From: an uncultured Sulfitobacter sp.
GTDB taxonomy: Bacteria > Pseudomonadota > Alphaproteobacteria > Rhodobacterales > Rhodobacteraceae
Length of the DNA stretch: 64,000 nt
Direction of reading: 5' to 3'
NCBI GenBank assembly: GCA_913060815.1
Contig: CAJXSZ010000005.1
Location: 62,001 to 126,000, forward strand
Below are positions 11,165 to 21,619 of the stretch, piece after piece. The first letter of the stretch is position 1. The number at the start of each line of letters is the position of its first letter. Below the pieces are notes generated by a model. The model was not told the origin of the DNA. It was given only the letters and a program-made list of their open reading frames with translations, and ran no database searches. The position numbers and the translations under genes are program-made.

Positions 11165-11179
11165 TTTACCTATTGTTAA
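11165..11179 (+). promoter_or_regulatory. CtrA-like box 2 (TTTA-N7-TTAA)
   Basis: TTTACCTATTGTTAA; one mismatch from TTAA-N7-TTAA. Confidence 0.4.
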
Positions 11180-11203
11180 TACGCTGAGGAGGGACACTCA
11201 GGA

Positions 11204-12310
11204 ATGGGACAGATGGGACATATGGGAATAAGTTGGAAGAATTCGGGGGGCACCGCCGCAAATGGTGTGCCAAATTGGGTGCCGCAATCGGTACAGAATT
11301 ACATTGATCACACGGAAATGGGCGTGCCTATCCGTGCGTTGGCACGCCAGCAGGGCTGTCACGCATCAACCGTCTTGCGCCAGATCAGGCGGGTTGAGAC
11401 GTTGCGCGATGATCCTATGGTAGATGGCGCGTTGAAAACGCTGGGGGGCACAGTGCAAAACAATCCTCGGTCTGGCGCAGATGTCGTGCCGTTGCGCGCT
11501 GCGCAAACTCCACAGGATTTGCCAGACCGGACGCAACTGTCCGTTCATGGCATGCGTGTCCTGCGCAGATTGTGTGAAACGGGCGCTGTTTTGGCAGCGG
11601 GTGCGGAGATGGACACGGCCGTAATTGTACGGGACGGGCAGAGCGGCCAAAGCACACGTACAGGTGTGGTCGACCGCACGATTGTTGAGGCAATGGCGCT
11701 CAAGGGCTGGATTTCAGCGCCTGAAGGCGGACGCATCGCACGCTATCACATTACAGCAGCGGGGCGCAGCGCCTTGGCTGATATGATGGCGCGGGACGAG
11801 AGTGCGCAGGCCTCGGGCCTCGCGGGCTCTGAGGATGACGCACAGGGCGAGGTGCCGCGTCGTATTCGTTACGGTGTCGCAGAAAGCCCGCTTGCCGCTT
11901 TGGCGCGCCGCCGTGATCGTGAAGGTGAGCGGTTTTTGACTCCGGATCTTGTGCATGCAGGCGAGCGCTTGCGTGAAGATTTCGAGTTGGCGCAAATGGA
12001 GGCAGAAATTTCGCGCGACTGGCACGGATTTCTCACGTCATTGCGTGAGACAGTGGTGCAGGCGGGTCCTAACGCATCCAGCGCAGCAGAACGTGCGCGT
12101 GCCCGCGTTGTCGCTGCATTGCAAGACATCGGTCCGGGCTTGTCCGATGTGACATTGCGCTGTTGCTGCTTTCTGGAAGGGCTCGAGACTGCAGAGAAAA
12201 CGCTGGGATGGTCGGCGCGTTCGGGCAAGATTGTGCTACGGATCGCGCTGATGGGGTTGAAACGTCACTACACCGATCGCGCAGACCCGCGTGGCGCAAT
12301 GATTGGATAA
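11204..12310 (+). CDS. Helix-turn-helix protein with DUF6456-like C-terminus
   Basis: GVPIRALARQQGCHASTVLRQIRRVE HTH; C-terminal LRCCCFLEGLETAEKTLGWSARSGKIVLRIALMGLKRHY. Confidence 0.75.
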   Translation: MGQMGHMGISWKNSGGTAANGVPNWVPQSVQNYIDHTEMGVPIRALARQQGCHASTVLRQIRRVETLRDDPMVDGALKTLGGTVQNNPRSGADVVPLRAAQTPQDLPDRTQLSVHGMRVLRRLCETGAVLAAGAEMDTAVIVRDGQSGQSTRTGVVDRTIVEAMALKGWISAPEGGRIARYHITAAGRSALADMMARDESAQASGLAGSEDDAQGEVPRRIRYGVAESPLAALARRRDREGERFLTPDLVHAGERLREDFELAQMEAEISRDWHGFLTSLRETVVQAGPNASSAAERARARVVAALQDIGPGLSDVTLRCCCFLEGLETAEKTLGWSARSGKIVLRIALMGLKRHYTDRADPRGAMIG

Positions 12311-12396
12311 CCTGCATAGCGGCAATGCGCCACGTATGGGTTTTGTTTGATCCGCAATGTGATAAGTAGACCTTAGCCAACAGCCGAGGTCACCTG

Positions 12397-13350
12397 ATGC
12401 GCGATTTGAAAATCCCTGAGCAGCGCCACCCTGAGAAGGCCCGCCGCCCTGACAATGCCCAACCGAAAAAGCCCGACTGGATTCGCGTGCGCGCGCCAGG
12501 TGGTAAGGGCTATGAGGATACGGCGCGGATCATGCGCGAGAACAAGTTGGTGACAGTCTGTGAAGAGGCGGGCTGTCCCAACGTGGGCGAATGCTGGTCG
12601 CAGGGTCATGCAACGATGATGATCATGGGTGAAGTCTGTACACGCGCCTGTACTTTCTGCAACATTGCGACGGGAAAGCCGCCAGAGGATCTGGACGCGT
12701 TCGAGCCAGGTCGTGTTGCCGATGCGGTGCAGAAGCTCGGGCTCAACCATGTCGTGATCACGTCCGTTGACCGCGATGACGTCGAGGATGGCGGGGCAGA
12801 GCATTTTGCACAGACCATTCGCGCTGTGCGCCACCGCTCGCCCGATACAACGATTGAAATTCTGACACCTGATTTTATCAAATGTGGGCCGGAAGCTCTT
12901 GAGAAAGTGGTGGAGGCGCGTCCCGATGTGTTTAATCACAACCTCGAAACTGTGCCCGGTCTCTATCCCGAAGTTCGCCCCGGTGCGCGGTATTTCCACT
13001 CCTTGCGCCTGCTCCAGCGGGTGAAAGAGCTTGATCCGTCGATGTTCACCAAATCGGGCATCATGGTCGGACTGGGTGAGGACCGTCAGGCGGTGACGCA
13101 GGTGATGGACGATATGCGCGCCGCTGACATCGATTTTTTGACGATCGGCCAATACCTTCAGCCCACGCCAAAGCACCACCGCGTGGACCGTTTTGTGCAC
13201 CCTGATGAATTCGCGGCCTATGAAAAAGCGGCCTACGGCAAAGGCTTCTTAATGGTATCTGCCACGCCGCTGACCCGCTCAAGCTATCACGCAGGCGATG
13301 ATTTTGCGCGCCTTCGCGAGGCGCGCAATCTTAAGCTCGGGATTGCTTAG
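12397..13350 (+). CDS. lipA: Lipoyl synthase
   Basis: Radical [18 protein letters not shown] and second cluster [21 protein letters not shown]. Confidence 0.97.
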   Translation: MRDLKIPEQRHPEKARRPDNAQPKKPDWIRVRAPGGKGYEDTARIMRENKLVTVCEEAGCPNVGECWSQGHATMMIMGEVCTRACTFCNIATGKPPEDLDAFEPGRVADAVQKLGLNHVVITSVDRDDVEDGGAEHFAQTIRAVRHRSPDTTIEILTPDFIKCGPEALEKVVEARPDVFNHNLETVPGLYPEVRPGARYFHSLRLLQRVKELDPSMFTKSGIMVGLGEDRQAVTQVMDDMRAADIDFLTIGQYLQPTPKHHRVDRFVHPDEFAAYEKAAYGKGFLMVSATPLTRSSYHAGDDFARLREARNLKLGIA

Positions 13351-13409
13351 GGCACGGTTAAGGCTTTGAGGTAGAGGGCGATATCGCGCAGGTCGCTTTT
13401 ATTTGGACA
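13347..13409 (-). pseudogene. Possible decayed C-terminal remnant of a c-type cytochrome
   Basis: Reverse strand reads [22 protein letters not shown]; tail resembles cytochrome c C-termini; no heme motif or longer frame remains. Confidence 0.25.
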
Positions 13410-13486
13410 CCGCTCTCACTCAATTGACGCTAGTTGTCGCAAGAAAATTTCTCATACCATCTGGCGCACAGGTGGTATCGATCCAT

Positions 13487-14032
13487 CTAATTGCTATCGG
13501 TAAAGCGCACCTTGCCAATGAAAGGCAGGTTGCGGTTGCGTTGGGCAAAATCAATGCCGTAGCCCACCACAAATTCGTCGGGGATCTCAAACCCGATGTG
13601 ATCGGCGCGCATATCGACTTCGCGGCGCGTCGGCTTGTCCAGCAGTGCCACGGTCCGCAGCCTTGCAGGTTTGCGAGCGCGCAGCATTGCTGTGACATGA
13701 AACAGGGTGTGGCCCGTGTCCACGATATCCTCGACAAGCAGCACGTCGCGCCCTTCAATGCCGCCACGCAAGTCTTTGAGAATACGCACTTCCCGGCTGC
13801 TTTCCATACCGTCACCATAACTGGAAGCCTCAAGGAAATCGACCTCGATCGGCAGGTCCAGCTCGCGCACCAGATCAGCGATGAAGACAAAGCTGCCGCG
13901 CAGCAGGCCAACAACCACCAGCTTATCCGTATCGGCGAATTCCGTCTGGATCTCTGTACAGAGTTCTTCAATCCGCGCCGCAATAGATTTGGCCGAAATC
14001 ATCTGGTCTATGACATATGGACGCGCGTGCAT
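13487..14032 (-). CDS. hpt: Hypoxanthine phosphoribosyltransferase
   Basis: [36 protein letters not shown] and [18 protein letters not shown] motif. Confidence 0.95.
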   Translation of the reverse strand: MHARPYVIDQMISAKSIAARIEELCTEIQTEFADTDKLVVVGLLRGSFVFIADLVRELDLPIEVDFLEASSYGDGMESSREVRILKDLRGGIEGRDVLLVEDIVDTGHTLFHVTAMLRARKPARLRTVALLDKPTRREVDMRADHIGFEIPDEFVVGYGIDFAQRNRNLPFIGKVRFTDSN

Positions 14033-14100
14033 GGCCACCTCTTGATTGTACGCCCCCACGGGCTTTGATACAGCGCTACGCAAACGAGCTCAGGAAATCA

Positions 14101-14544
14101 ATGCCCACCCATACCGAGAACCGCACGATGCCCTACACCGCTCAACAGATGTACGATCTGGTGGCCGATGTTGGGAAGTATCCGCAATTTTTGCCGTGGA
14201 CAGCGGCGGCGCGAATTAAGTCTACGACCGACAAGGGCGATCACACGGTCATGGACGCCGATCTGGTGATCTCATTCAAGGTTTTTCGCGAGCGCTTCAC
14301 CTCCCGCGTTGTGCTTTGGCCGCAGGCCAAAAAGATCGACACCGAGTATCTCGATGGGCCGTTCAAGTATATGAAATCGAATTGGGCTTTTCGCGATGTG
14401 GAGGGCGGATGCGAGGTCAATTTCTTTGTCGATTTTGAATTCCGCAACGCGATTTTGCAAAAAATAATCGGTGTCGTCTTCAACGAGGCGATGCAGCGGG
14501 TTGTCAAAGCGTTTGAGAAGCGTGCCCAAGCGCTTTATGGCTAG
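14101..14544 (+). CDS. Coq10/RatA family START-domain protein
   Basis: YTAQQMYDLVADVGKYPQFLPWTAAARI and GCEVNFFVDFEFRNAILQKIIGVVF typical of COQ10/RatA. Confidence 0.9.
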   Translation: MPTHTENRTMPYTAQQMYDLVADVGKYPQFLPWTAAARIKSTTDKGDHTVMDADLVISFKVFRERFTSRVVLWPQAKKIDTEYLDGPFKYMKSNWAFRDVEGGCEVNFFVDFEFRNAILQKIIGVVFNEAMQRVVKAFEKRAQALYG

Positions 14545-14578
14545 GCCCAAGGCGGAATAAACCGTCACGGAGGACGCC

Positions 14579-15850
14579 ATGGGCATTACCGAGCAGCTTA
14601 TCAAATTTAGCACAGTAGAGGTCCCCGAGGAGGCCGCAGCGATGATGCGGCTGTCGCTGCTTGATTGGGCAGCCTGCGGGATTGCGGGGGCAGGCGAGGC
14701 AGATTTTGCCAGCTTCCGCCGCGCGCAGATGGTCGAGGACGGCCCCGCGCATGTGTTTGGCGGGGATACCCTTGGGGCGGCTGCGGCGGCGCTGGTCAAT
14801 GGCACGCTCAGCCATGCGCTAGATTACGACGACACGCACTTTGCACATATCGGGCATCCCTCTGTTGCCGTTCTGCCGTGTGTTATGGCTCTGGCCGAAA
14901 CGCTGGACATACCGCTCGGCGATGCGGTTGATGCGGCCACTATCGGAGTTGAGGCGTCAATCATTGTGGGCGTCTGGTTGGGGCGCGCGCATTATCAGAT
15001 CGGATACCACCAGACGGCAACGGCTGGCGCTTTCGGCGCGACGGTCGCTGCGGCACGCCTGTTGGGTCTCGACAAGGAGCAGACCCGCCATGCGCTGGGG
15101 CTTTGTGCCTCGATGGCGTCAGGCGTTAAGGCGCAATTCGGTACCATGGCCAAGCCACTTAACGCAGGGCTCGGCGCCCGCACGGGGGTAGAGGCTGCCC
15201 TGTGGGCGCAAGCAGGGATGACAGCGGCGCAAGACGGTTTGGCGGGCCCCTTGGGGTTTGGCGAAACCCATCACGCTGAGGCCTTGGAGGTCAAGCTGCC
15301 CCGCAAGGAATGGCAGATCAGCACGATCAGTCACAAGTTTCACGCCTGTTGTCACGGCTTGCACGCCATGCTGGAAGCACTCAGCGGCGCAAAGATCCAG
15401 GCAGACCGCATTGCCGGCATAAAAATCCGCACCCACCCGCGCTGGATGTCTGTGTGCAACATCTCTGCGCCTGCAACAGGGTTGGAGGTCAAGTTCAGCT
15501 ATGCCCATACCGCCGCCATGACGCTGCTGGGCCATGCGACAGGCGTGGTTGAGAATTTCAGCGACGAGATCGCGAAAGACAAGACCTTGATCGCGCTGCG
15601 CAGCAAGGTTGAGGTCGTCGCGGACGAGACATTGAGCGAGACACAATCACAAGTGACCATCACGCTGGAGACAGGCGAGGTGCGGCGCTTGCGCCATGAT
15701 CTGCTTGCGCCCATTTCGCTGGAGCAACGCAGTGAGAAGCTGCGGAAGAAAGCTATTGCTTTGCTAGGGCATGAACCCGCGGAGCAGTTGTGGAATGCGG
15801 TAATCGGTGCGGAGCTTGATGCTGTCACGGCCTGCTTTAGCGCTCAATAA
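14579..15850 (+). CDS. MmgE/PrpD family protein
   Basis: NGTLSHALDYDDTH, HPSVAVLPC and KFHACCHGLHAM MmgE/PrpD signatures. Confidence 0.92.
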   Translation: MGITEQLIKFSTVEVPEEAAAMMRLSLLDWAACGIAGAGEADFASFRRAQMVEDGPAHVFGGDTLGAAAAALVNGTLSHALDYDDTHFAHIGHPSVAVLPCVMALAETLDIPLGDAVDAATIGVEASIIVGVWLGRAHYQIGYHQTATAGAFGATVAAARLLGLDKEQTRHALGLCASMASGVKAQFGTMAKPLNAGLGARTGVEAALWAQAGMTAAQDGLAGPLGFGETHHAEALEVKLPRKEWQISTISHKFHACCHGLHAMLEALSGAKIQADRIAGIKIRTHPRWMSVCNISAPATGLEVKFSYAHTAAMTLLGHATGVVENFSDEIAKDKTLIALRSKVEVVADETLSETQSQVTITLETGEVRRLRHDLLAPISLEQRSEKLRKKAIALLGHEPAEQLWNAVIGAELDAVTACFSAQ

Positions 15851-15851
15851 G

Positions 15852-15881
15852 AAAGGGGCGCACCCTGCGGCACGCCCCTTT
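15852..15881. terminator. Bidirectional hairpin terminator
   Basis: AAAGGGGCG-N12-CGCCCCTTT between convergent MmgE/PrpD and amtB genes. Confidence 0.75.
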
Positions 15882-15899
15882 GTTCTGATTTAAGTCGGG

Positions 15900-17087
15900 T
15901 TAGCTCGAAATGTCGTAAGCCCGCTCACCATGCACGGCGAGGTCGAGACCATTGACTTCGGTCTCTTCGTCGACCCGCAGGGACGTAATCGCACGGCAGA
16001 CTACAACAAGGACCACGGTTACAATGGTGGTGTAGACACCGACAATCGCGAGGGAGCCAAGCTGGGCCGCCCATGTTGCATCGCCTGCGCCAAAAGCTGC
16101 GATCATGATTGTGCCGAAGATACCGCCAACACCGTGCACGGCCATAACATCCAGCGTGTCGTCAATCTTGGCCTTGTTGCGGATCAGCACGACCGCTTCC
16201 TGACACAGAATACCTGCAACGGCACCGATGATCAGTGCCTCCCAAGGGCCGACAAACCCCGAGGCAGGCGTGATCGAGGCAAGCCCCGCAATGGTGCCTG
16301 TCACGATCCCCACGAGGGAGGATTTGCCGAATTTGATCCGCTCCCACAGCGCCCAAGTGAGCGAGGCCGTGGCGGCAGAGATGTGTGTGACTGTGATGGC
16401 CATCGCTGCACCGCCGTCCGCAGCAAGCTGCGAGCCGCCGTTGAAGCCAAACCAGCCGACCCAGAGCAAAGCCGCGCCGATCATCACCAGACCAGGACTG
16501 TGTGGTGGTGTGTGCTGGTTCTTACGCGCGCCAAGAAAGATCGCCAGAATGATCGCGGCAAGGCCCGCCGTTTCATGCACAACAATACCGCCCGCAAAGT
16601 CGCGCACGCCCACGTCGCCAAAGATCCCGCCATCGCTGAGGAACCCGCCGCCCCAGACCCAATGCACCACAGGCGCATAGCACAAGAGCATCCAAAGCCC
16701 CGAGAAGAGCATGACAAAGCCGAACCCGATCCGCTCGACGTAAGCGCCGACGATCAACGCAGGCGTGATGATGGCGAATGTCATCTGGAAGGCAAAGAAC
16801 AGGATTTCGGGCAGGGTGCCTGACAGGCTGTCCGCTGTAACGCCGTTCAGGCCTATTTTTCCCAAACCGCCCCAGAAGCCGCTGCTGCCGTCGCCAAAGG
16901 CGATGCTATAGCCGACCAGAAACCACAATACGCTCATCAAACAGGCAATGGCATAGCAGTGCATGAACACGCTCAGCACGTTGCGCGCCCGTACCAGCCC
17001 TCCGTAAAAGAGCGCGAGCCCCGGTAGTGTCATCAACAGCACCAGTGCTGTTGCGGTCATAATCCATGCTGTGTCGGCACCGTTCAT
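15900..17087 (-). CDS. amtB: Ammonium transporter
   Basis: Starts MNGADTAWIMTATALVLLMTLPGLALFYGGLVR; Amt fold motifs throughout. Confidence 0.96.
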   Translation of the reverse strand: MNGADTAWIMTATALVLLMTLPGLALFYGGLVRARNVLSVFMHCYAIACLMSVLWFLVGYSIAFGDGSSGFWGGLGKIGLNGVTADSLSGTLPEILFFAFQMTFAIITPALIVGAYVERIGFGFVMLFSGLWMLLCYAPVVHWVWGGGFLSDGGIFGDVGVRDFAGGIVVHETAGLAAIILAIFLGARKNQHTPPHSPGLVMIGAALLWVGWFGFNGGSQLAADGGAAMAITVTHISAATASLTWALWERIKFGKSSLVGIVTGTIAGLASITPASGFVGPWEALIIGAVAGILCQEAVVLIRNKAKIDDTLDVMAVHGVGGIFGTIMIAAFGAGDATWAAQLGSLAIVGVYTTIVTVVLVVVCRAITSLRVDEETEVNGLDLAVHGERAYDISS

Positions 17088-17227
17088 GTCGTTCCTCCCT
17101 TTGATTTGGGATCGCATAGAACCGATGCTGTGTGGCGCGAAAAGCGGCAAGTTGGTTGCAGATGCTCAATTCAAGAGCATTTCCGCAAGTGCGCAATGTT
17201 TAGGCGGAAAGTTGGGTCTTTTGGCTA

Positions 17228-17701
17228 TTATTCGGGCAGTTCGAGAAGTGCCTCATGCAAGAGGGTCAGGGCATGATCCCGCGAGGCTCTACGGACAGCG
17301 TCACGCCCCAAAGGGCCGAACTCGATTGTTTGGGTGCGGGTCCCTCGCGCGTCGCTTACCCCGAAACACACCCGACCCTCGGGCTTATGTTCCGATCCAC
17401 CTGGTCCCGCGATGCCTGTAAGAGACACGGTAAGGTGCGCGGCACTATGGCTTAGCGCGCCTTGTGCCATCTGTGCCGCCACTTCCTCGGACACCGCGCC
17501 ATGTGCATCAAGTGTTGCGGGTTCGACGCCCAGCATTTCCACCTTGGCAGCGTTGGAATAGGTGACAAACCCGCGCTCGAACACAGCGGATGATCCTGCC
17601 AGATCTGTCAGGGCGGCGGCGACCATACCTGCGGTGCAGCTCTCGGCGGTGGCGATCATCACACCGCGCGCGCGCGCAAGGGCGAGGATGTCAGAACGCA
17701 T
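17228..17701 (-). CDS. CinA family protein (NMN amidohydrolase-type domain)
   Basis: IATAESCTAGMVAAALTDLAGSSAVFERGFVTYSNAAKVEMLGV...SLTGIAGPGGS. Confidence 0.92.
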   Translation of the reverse strand: MRSDILALARARGVMIATAESCTAGMVAAALTDLAGSSAVFERGFVTYSNAAKVEMLGVEPATLDAHGAVSEEVAAQMAQGALSHSAAHLTVSLTGIAGPGGSEHKPEGRVCFGVSDARGTRTQTIEFGPLGRDAVRRASRDHALTLLHEALLELPE

Positions 17702-18188
17702 GGGCAATCCCTGCGAGCACGACGACGCCGATCGCCGCGAGAACACCTGCGATCACATCATCCAGCATTACGCCAAACGGCGTGTCCATTCGGTCCGCCC
17801 AGCCCACTGGCCCCAGTTTGGTGATGTCGAAAAAGCGGAACAGCACAAATGCGGCGATCCAGCCGGGCCACATGACGGTGATCTCGATCCCCATGTTCCA
17901 ACTTGCGATGGAGAGGGGCAGCAAAGCGATCCACTGACCGATGAGCTCATCCACGACAATCTCGGACGGGTCATGATTTTCCTGACCTTCTGTCATCTTG
18001 GCCGTGGCCCACCAGCCTTTGAGAAACCCTACAACAATAGCAAGCGCGAGTAACGGCATTCCGCCCAACACATGCAGTGCCCATGCCCACGGAAGCGCCA
18101 CAAGCGACCCCCATGTGCCTGGTGCAGGTCGGATGTAGCCTACACCAGCAACAGTCCCGATCATGCGGGGGAGTATGCCCGCGCTCAT
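17691..18188 (-). CDS. pgpA: Phosphatidylglycerophosphatase A
   Basis: [45 protein letters not shown] motifs. Confidence 0.93.
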   Translation of the reverse strand: MSAGILPRMIGTVAGVGYIRPAPGTWGSLVALPWAWALHVLGGMPLLALAIVVGFLKGWWATAKMTEGQENHDPSEIVVDELIGQWIALLPLSIASWNMGIEITVMWPGWIAAFVLFRFFDITKLGPVGWADRMDTPFGVMLDDVIAGVLAAIGVVVLAGIAHAF

Positions 18189-19315
18189 GCCTTCACCAGC
18201 GTCGCTGTTGCGATACAAGCGATGCCCTCGCCGCGTCCTGTAAATCCGAGCCGCTCTGAGGTAGTCGCTTTGACCGAGACGCGCGACACATCAATGCCGA
18301 CCATCTCCGCCACAGCGTCTCGCATCGCGGCGGCGTGGGGCCCGACCTTTGGGTATTCGCAGATCAATGTGCAATCTACATGAGTAAGGGAGAAGCCCTG
18401 ATCGCGTGCCATCTGTGCTGCGTGGCGCAGAAAGATATGACTCTCGGCGCCTTTCCACTGCGGATCAGACGGCGGAAAATGTGTACCAATATCGCCCGCG
18501 GCCAATGCACCATAGATCGCATCGGTTACCGTATGCAGGCCGACGTCGGCATCAGAGTGCCCCACAAGCCCCTGATCATGAGGAATTTTCACACCGCATA
18601 GCATAACATGGTCACCCTCGCCAAAGGCGTGCACGTCAAATCCGTTGCCTGTCCGAACATCCATCGTCTTCTCCAATATCCGAGCGGCCCGCGCAAAATC
18701 GGCCTGTGTTGTGATCTTGATGTTATCAGGGTCGCCTGCTGTAATGGCAACCTCAATCCCCGCCGCACGCGCCACTGCCACATCATCGGCGGCAGCGCCG
18801 TTGTATGCCGCATGTGCAGCGACGATTGCATCGCGGTGAAATCCCTGCGGAGTTTGTGCGGCGAACAATCCATTGCGGTCTTGTGTGCCCGTAACCTGCG
18901 CATCCGCACCTGTCCAAAGGGCATCGGTAACCGCAAGCCCTGGCGCTGCGGCTTTGGACGTCTGCAATGCGTTAATGACAGTTGTAATCAATTCTGCCCG
19001 CACACAGGGGCGCGCTGCGTCATGGATCAGCACCGCGTCGCAAGGGGGCAGCGCATCGAGGCCTGCGCGCACAGAATCGCTTCGCTCTGCGCCACCAATG
19101 GCGATGCTGAATCCTTGTTCTCTGAATGCTTCGGCTTCAATCACGTCATCTGAATGCAAAACGATTGCGATCTCTGCGATCTGCGCATGTTGCTGGAAAG
19201 CGGCAAGAGTGTGGTCGATGACACGGCGTTGGCCCAACTGCTGCCATTGCTTCGGGCGCGGTCCACCTGCGCGGGTGCCGCGTCCTGCTGCAACGATAAG
19301 AGCACATACGCGCAT
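18185..19315 (-). CDS. ispDF: Bifunctional 2-C-methyl-D-erythritol 4-phosphate cytidylyltransferase / 2,4-cyclodiphosphate synthase
   Basis: IspD N-terminus ([20 protein letters not shown]) fused to IspF ([41 protein letters not shown]). Confidence 0.96.
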   Translation of the reverse strand: MRVCALIVAAGRGTRAGGPRPKQWQQLGQRRVIDHTLAAFQQHAQIAEIAIVLHSDDVIEAEAFREQGFSIAIGGAERSDSVRAGLDALPPCDAVLIHDAARPCVRAELITTVINALQTSKAAAPGLAVTDALWTGADAQVTGTQDRNGLFAAQTPQGFHRDAIVAAHAAYNGAAADDVAVARAAGIEVAITAGDPDNIKITTQADFARAARILEKTMDVRTGNGFDVHAFGEGDHVMLCGVKIPHDQGLVGHSDADVGLHTVTDAIYGALAAGDIGTHFPPSDPQWKGAESHIFLRHAAQMARDQGFSLTHVDCTLICEYPKVGPHAAAMRDAVAEMVGIDVSRVSVKATTSERLGFTGRGEGIACIATATLVKA

Positions 19316-19520
19316 GGCATTCACTTTCGTTTGGGGTATAGCGCAGTCTTAGGAAATTCACCTCCTGTACGCAATGTGCAGCATGAGCGTGCTACCGGCT
19401 CGGTTGCTTAAATTTTAGGCACCCTGCCTCCGGTGGTGCTGCGCAAAGTCGTCTGTTTGTTGTGTTATTACCCGCTCTCACCTAGATATAAGCCATCGCC
19501 TAAGGATTAAGCAAACCCCG

Positions 19521-20498
19521 ATGACCTTTCCGCTCGATCTCGACCCTCCTGTTTTTCTGGCCCCTATGGCTGGCATCACTGATTTGCCGACTCGCAGTCT
19601 TGTTGCTCGTTTCGGGGCGGGGCTGGTTGTGTCTGAGATGATTGCCTCGGGCGAATGGCTGACCCAGCGTCCCGGCACGCGAGAGAAGGCCGAGTTGGGG
19701 CTTGGCGTAGAGGGGACGTCGGTCCAGATCGCAGGCCGCGAGGCGGCCCCGATGGCGGAGGCGGCACGCATGATCGCGGGGCAGGGCGCGCGCCTCATCG
19801 ACATCAACATGGGCTGTCCTGCCAAGAAGGTAACCCAAGGCGCCTCAGGTTCTGCGCTGATGAAAACACCCGATCACGCGCTGCGCCTGATCGAGGCGGT
19901 GGTGGAAGCGGTGGACATTCCCGTCACGCTCAAGACCCGCCTCGGGTGGGATGACGACATGCTGAACGCGGCACCGATAGCACAGCGCGCCGAGGCCGCT
20001 GGGATAAGGATGATCACCATCCACGGGCGCACGCGCTGCCAGTTCTATAAGGGACAGGCGGATTGGGCCGCCATTCGCAATGTAGTGGATGTGGTGGACA
20101 TCCCTGTGGTGGCAAACGGAGATATCGTGGATACGGCCACGGCCCGTCGGGCACTGGCGCAATCAGGTGCGCAGGGTGTGATGGTCGGGCGCGGAGTGCA
20201 GGGGCGGCCATGGCTGCTGGCCCAGATTGCACATGATATTTACGGCACTGCTGCACCCGAGGTGCCGCAGGGGGCGGCTTTTGTCGATATGGTGATGGGG
20301 CACTATGATGCGTTGCTGGCGTTCTACGGAACCAAGCTTGGTCTGCGTGTGGCGCGCAAACATCTGGGGTGGTACATGGACCATGCCGGCACCGGACCTG
20401 ACTTGCGCCGCAAGGTACTTACCGCCAAATCCGTCGAAGAGACCATGATCGCTTTGCCAGATGCGCTTGATCCTGAAAACAGGGATGTTGCGGCATGA
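19521..20498 (+). CDS. dusB: tRNA dihydrouridine synthase (DusB/NifR3)
   Basis: APMAGITDLPTRSLVARFGAGLVVSEM, INMGCPAKKV; immediately upstream of ntrBC as in other alphaproteobacteria. Confidence 0.95.
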   Translation: MTFPLDLDPPVFLAPMAGITDLPTRSLVARFGAGLVVSEMIASGEWLTQRPGTREKAELGLGVEGTSVQIAGREAAPMAEAARMIAGQGARLIDINMGCPAKKVTQGASGSALMKTPDHALRLIEAVVEAVDIPVTLKTRLGWDDDMLNAAPIAQRAEAAGIRMITIHGRTRCQFYKGQADWAAIRNVVDVVDIPVVANGDIVDTATARRALAQSGAQGVMVGRGVQGRPWLLAQIAHDIYGTAAPEVPQGAAFVDMVMGHYDALLAFYGTKLGLRVARKHLGWYMDHAGTGPDLRRKVLTAKSVEETMIALPDALDPENRDVAA

Positions 20499-21619
20499 GT
20501 GATGTGCAATCCCCGCTGGCGCAACCGCAAGAACGCGCACTCTGGGCCTCGCTTCCTGTGCCTGCGGTTTTGGTTGATGCGGGTGACAATATCATAGACA
20601 TCAACGCCGCCGCCGAGGGGTTTCTGAACGCTTCAGCCAAGGCTGTCATTGGTTCTCCCGTCTGGGATATGATCGCCGTCGACGCCCCGCTGGAGGAGGC
20701 ATTCGCCCGCTCCCGCTCGGCCCAGACGACTCTTTTTGTAAATGATGTGGATGTCGGCAGTGGCCAGCGTGCGCCTCTGCAATGCCAGCTCCAGATCGCA
20801 CCCCTTTCGGGTGTCGAGGGTGTGATGATTCTGATGATCTCCCCGCGCGAGCTTGCAGGGCGAATGACCCAGAACCAATCGGTAAAATCGGCCGCGAAAT
20901 CTGCAATTGGCATGGCCGAAATGCTGGCTCACGAGATCAAGAACCCGTTGGCGGGGATCACGGGGGCCGCACAGCTGCTGGGAATGAACCTGCCGCCGCA
21001 GGACCTTGAATTGACCGACCTCATCGTCGCCGAGAGCCGCCGCATTGTAAAACTGCTCGAACAGGTTGAGCAATTCGGCAATCTGACGGTGCCGGAACGT
21101 GCACCCGTAAATCTGCATGATGTGCTCGACCGTGCGCGCCGCTCTGCATTGCTCGGCTTTGGGGCGCAGATGAAGATTGTTGAGGATTACGATCCTTCCT
21201 TGCCCTTCGCGTGGGGTGATAAGGACCAGCTGTTGCAGGTGGTTTTGAACCTGATCAAGAACGCCTCCGAGGCGGCAGGTGGCGAAGGCGGTACCATCCG
21301 TTTGCACAGCTATTACGAGCATTCCTTTCGCCTGCGCCGCGCCGACGGGCAGGGGATCGCCCTGCCGCTTCAGATCGAAGTGATCGACGATGGGCCCGGC
21401 TTGCCCGACAGCATCGCGGGAGATGTCTTTGATCCGTTTGTCTCTGGCCGTGAGAATGGCACGGGGCTGGGCCTCGCGCTGGTGAGCAAGATTATCTCGG
21501 AGCATGACGGCTGGATTTCCGTGGCTTCCACGCCGGGCCACACAGCATTTCGCATCTCGCTGCCGCGCGCCGATGCACGCGCGGATCAACGCGCCACGCC
21601 TCATGAGGAGAGTAAATAG
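20495..21619 (+). CDS. ntrB: Nitrogen regulation histidine kinase NtrB
   Basis: PAS domain, H-box AHEIKNPLAGITGAAQLL, N/G boxes; overlaps dusB stop. Confidence 0.95.
   Translation: MSDVQSPLAQPQERALWASLPVPAVLVDAGDNIIDINAAAEGFLNASAKAVIGSPVWDMIAVDAPLEEAFARSRSAQTTLFVNDVDVGSGQRAPLQCQLQIAPLSGVEGVMILMISPRELAGRMTQNQSVKSAAKSAIGMAEMLAHEIKNPLAGITGAAQLLGMNLPPQDLELTDLIVAESRRIVKLLEQVEQFGNLTVPERAPVNLHDVLDRARRSALLGFGAQMKIVEDYDPSLPFAWGDKDQLLQVVLNLIKNASEAAGGEGGTIRLHSYYEHSFRLRRADGQGIALPLQIEVIDDGPGLPDSIAGDVFDPFVSGRENGTGLGLALVSKIISEHDGWISVASTPGHTAFRISLPRADARADQRATPHEESK

Noticed and set aside
12373-13200. 275 aa minus-strand ORF opposite lipA
   Set aside because: Antisense to lipoyl synthase with intact cluster motifs; no independent coding signal.
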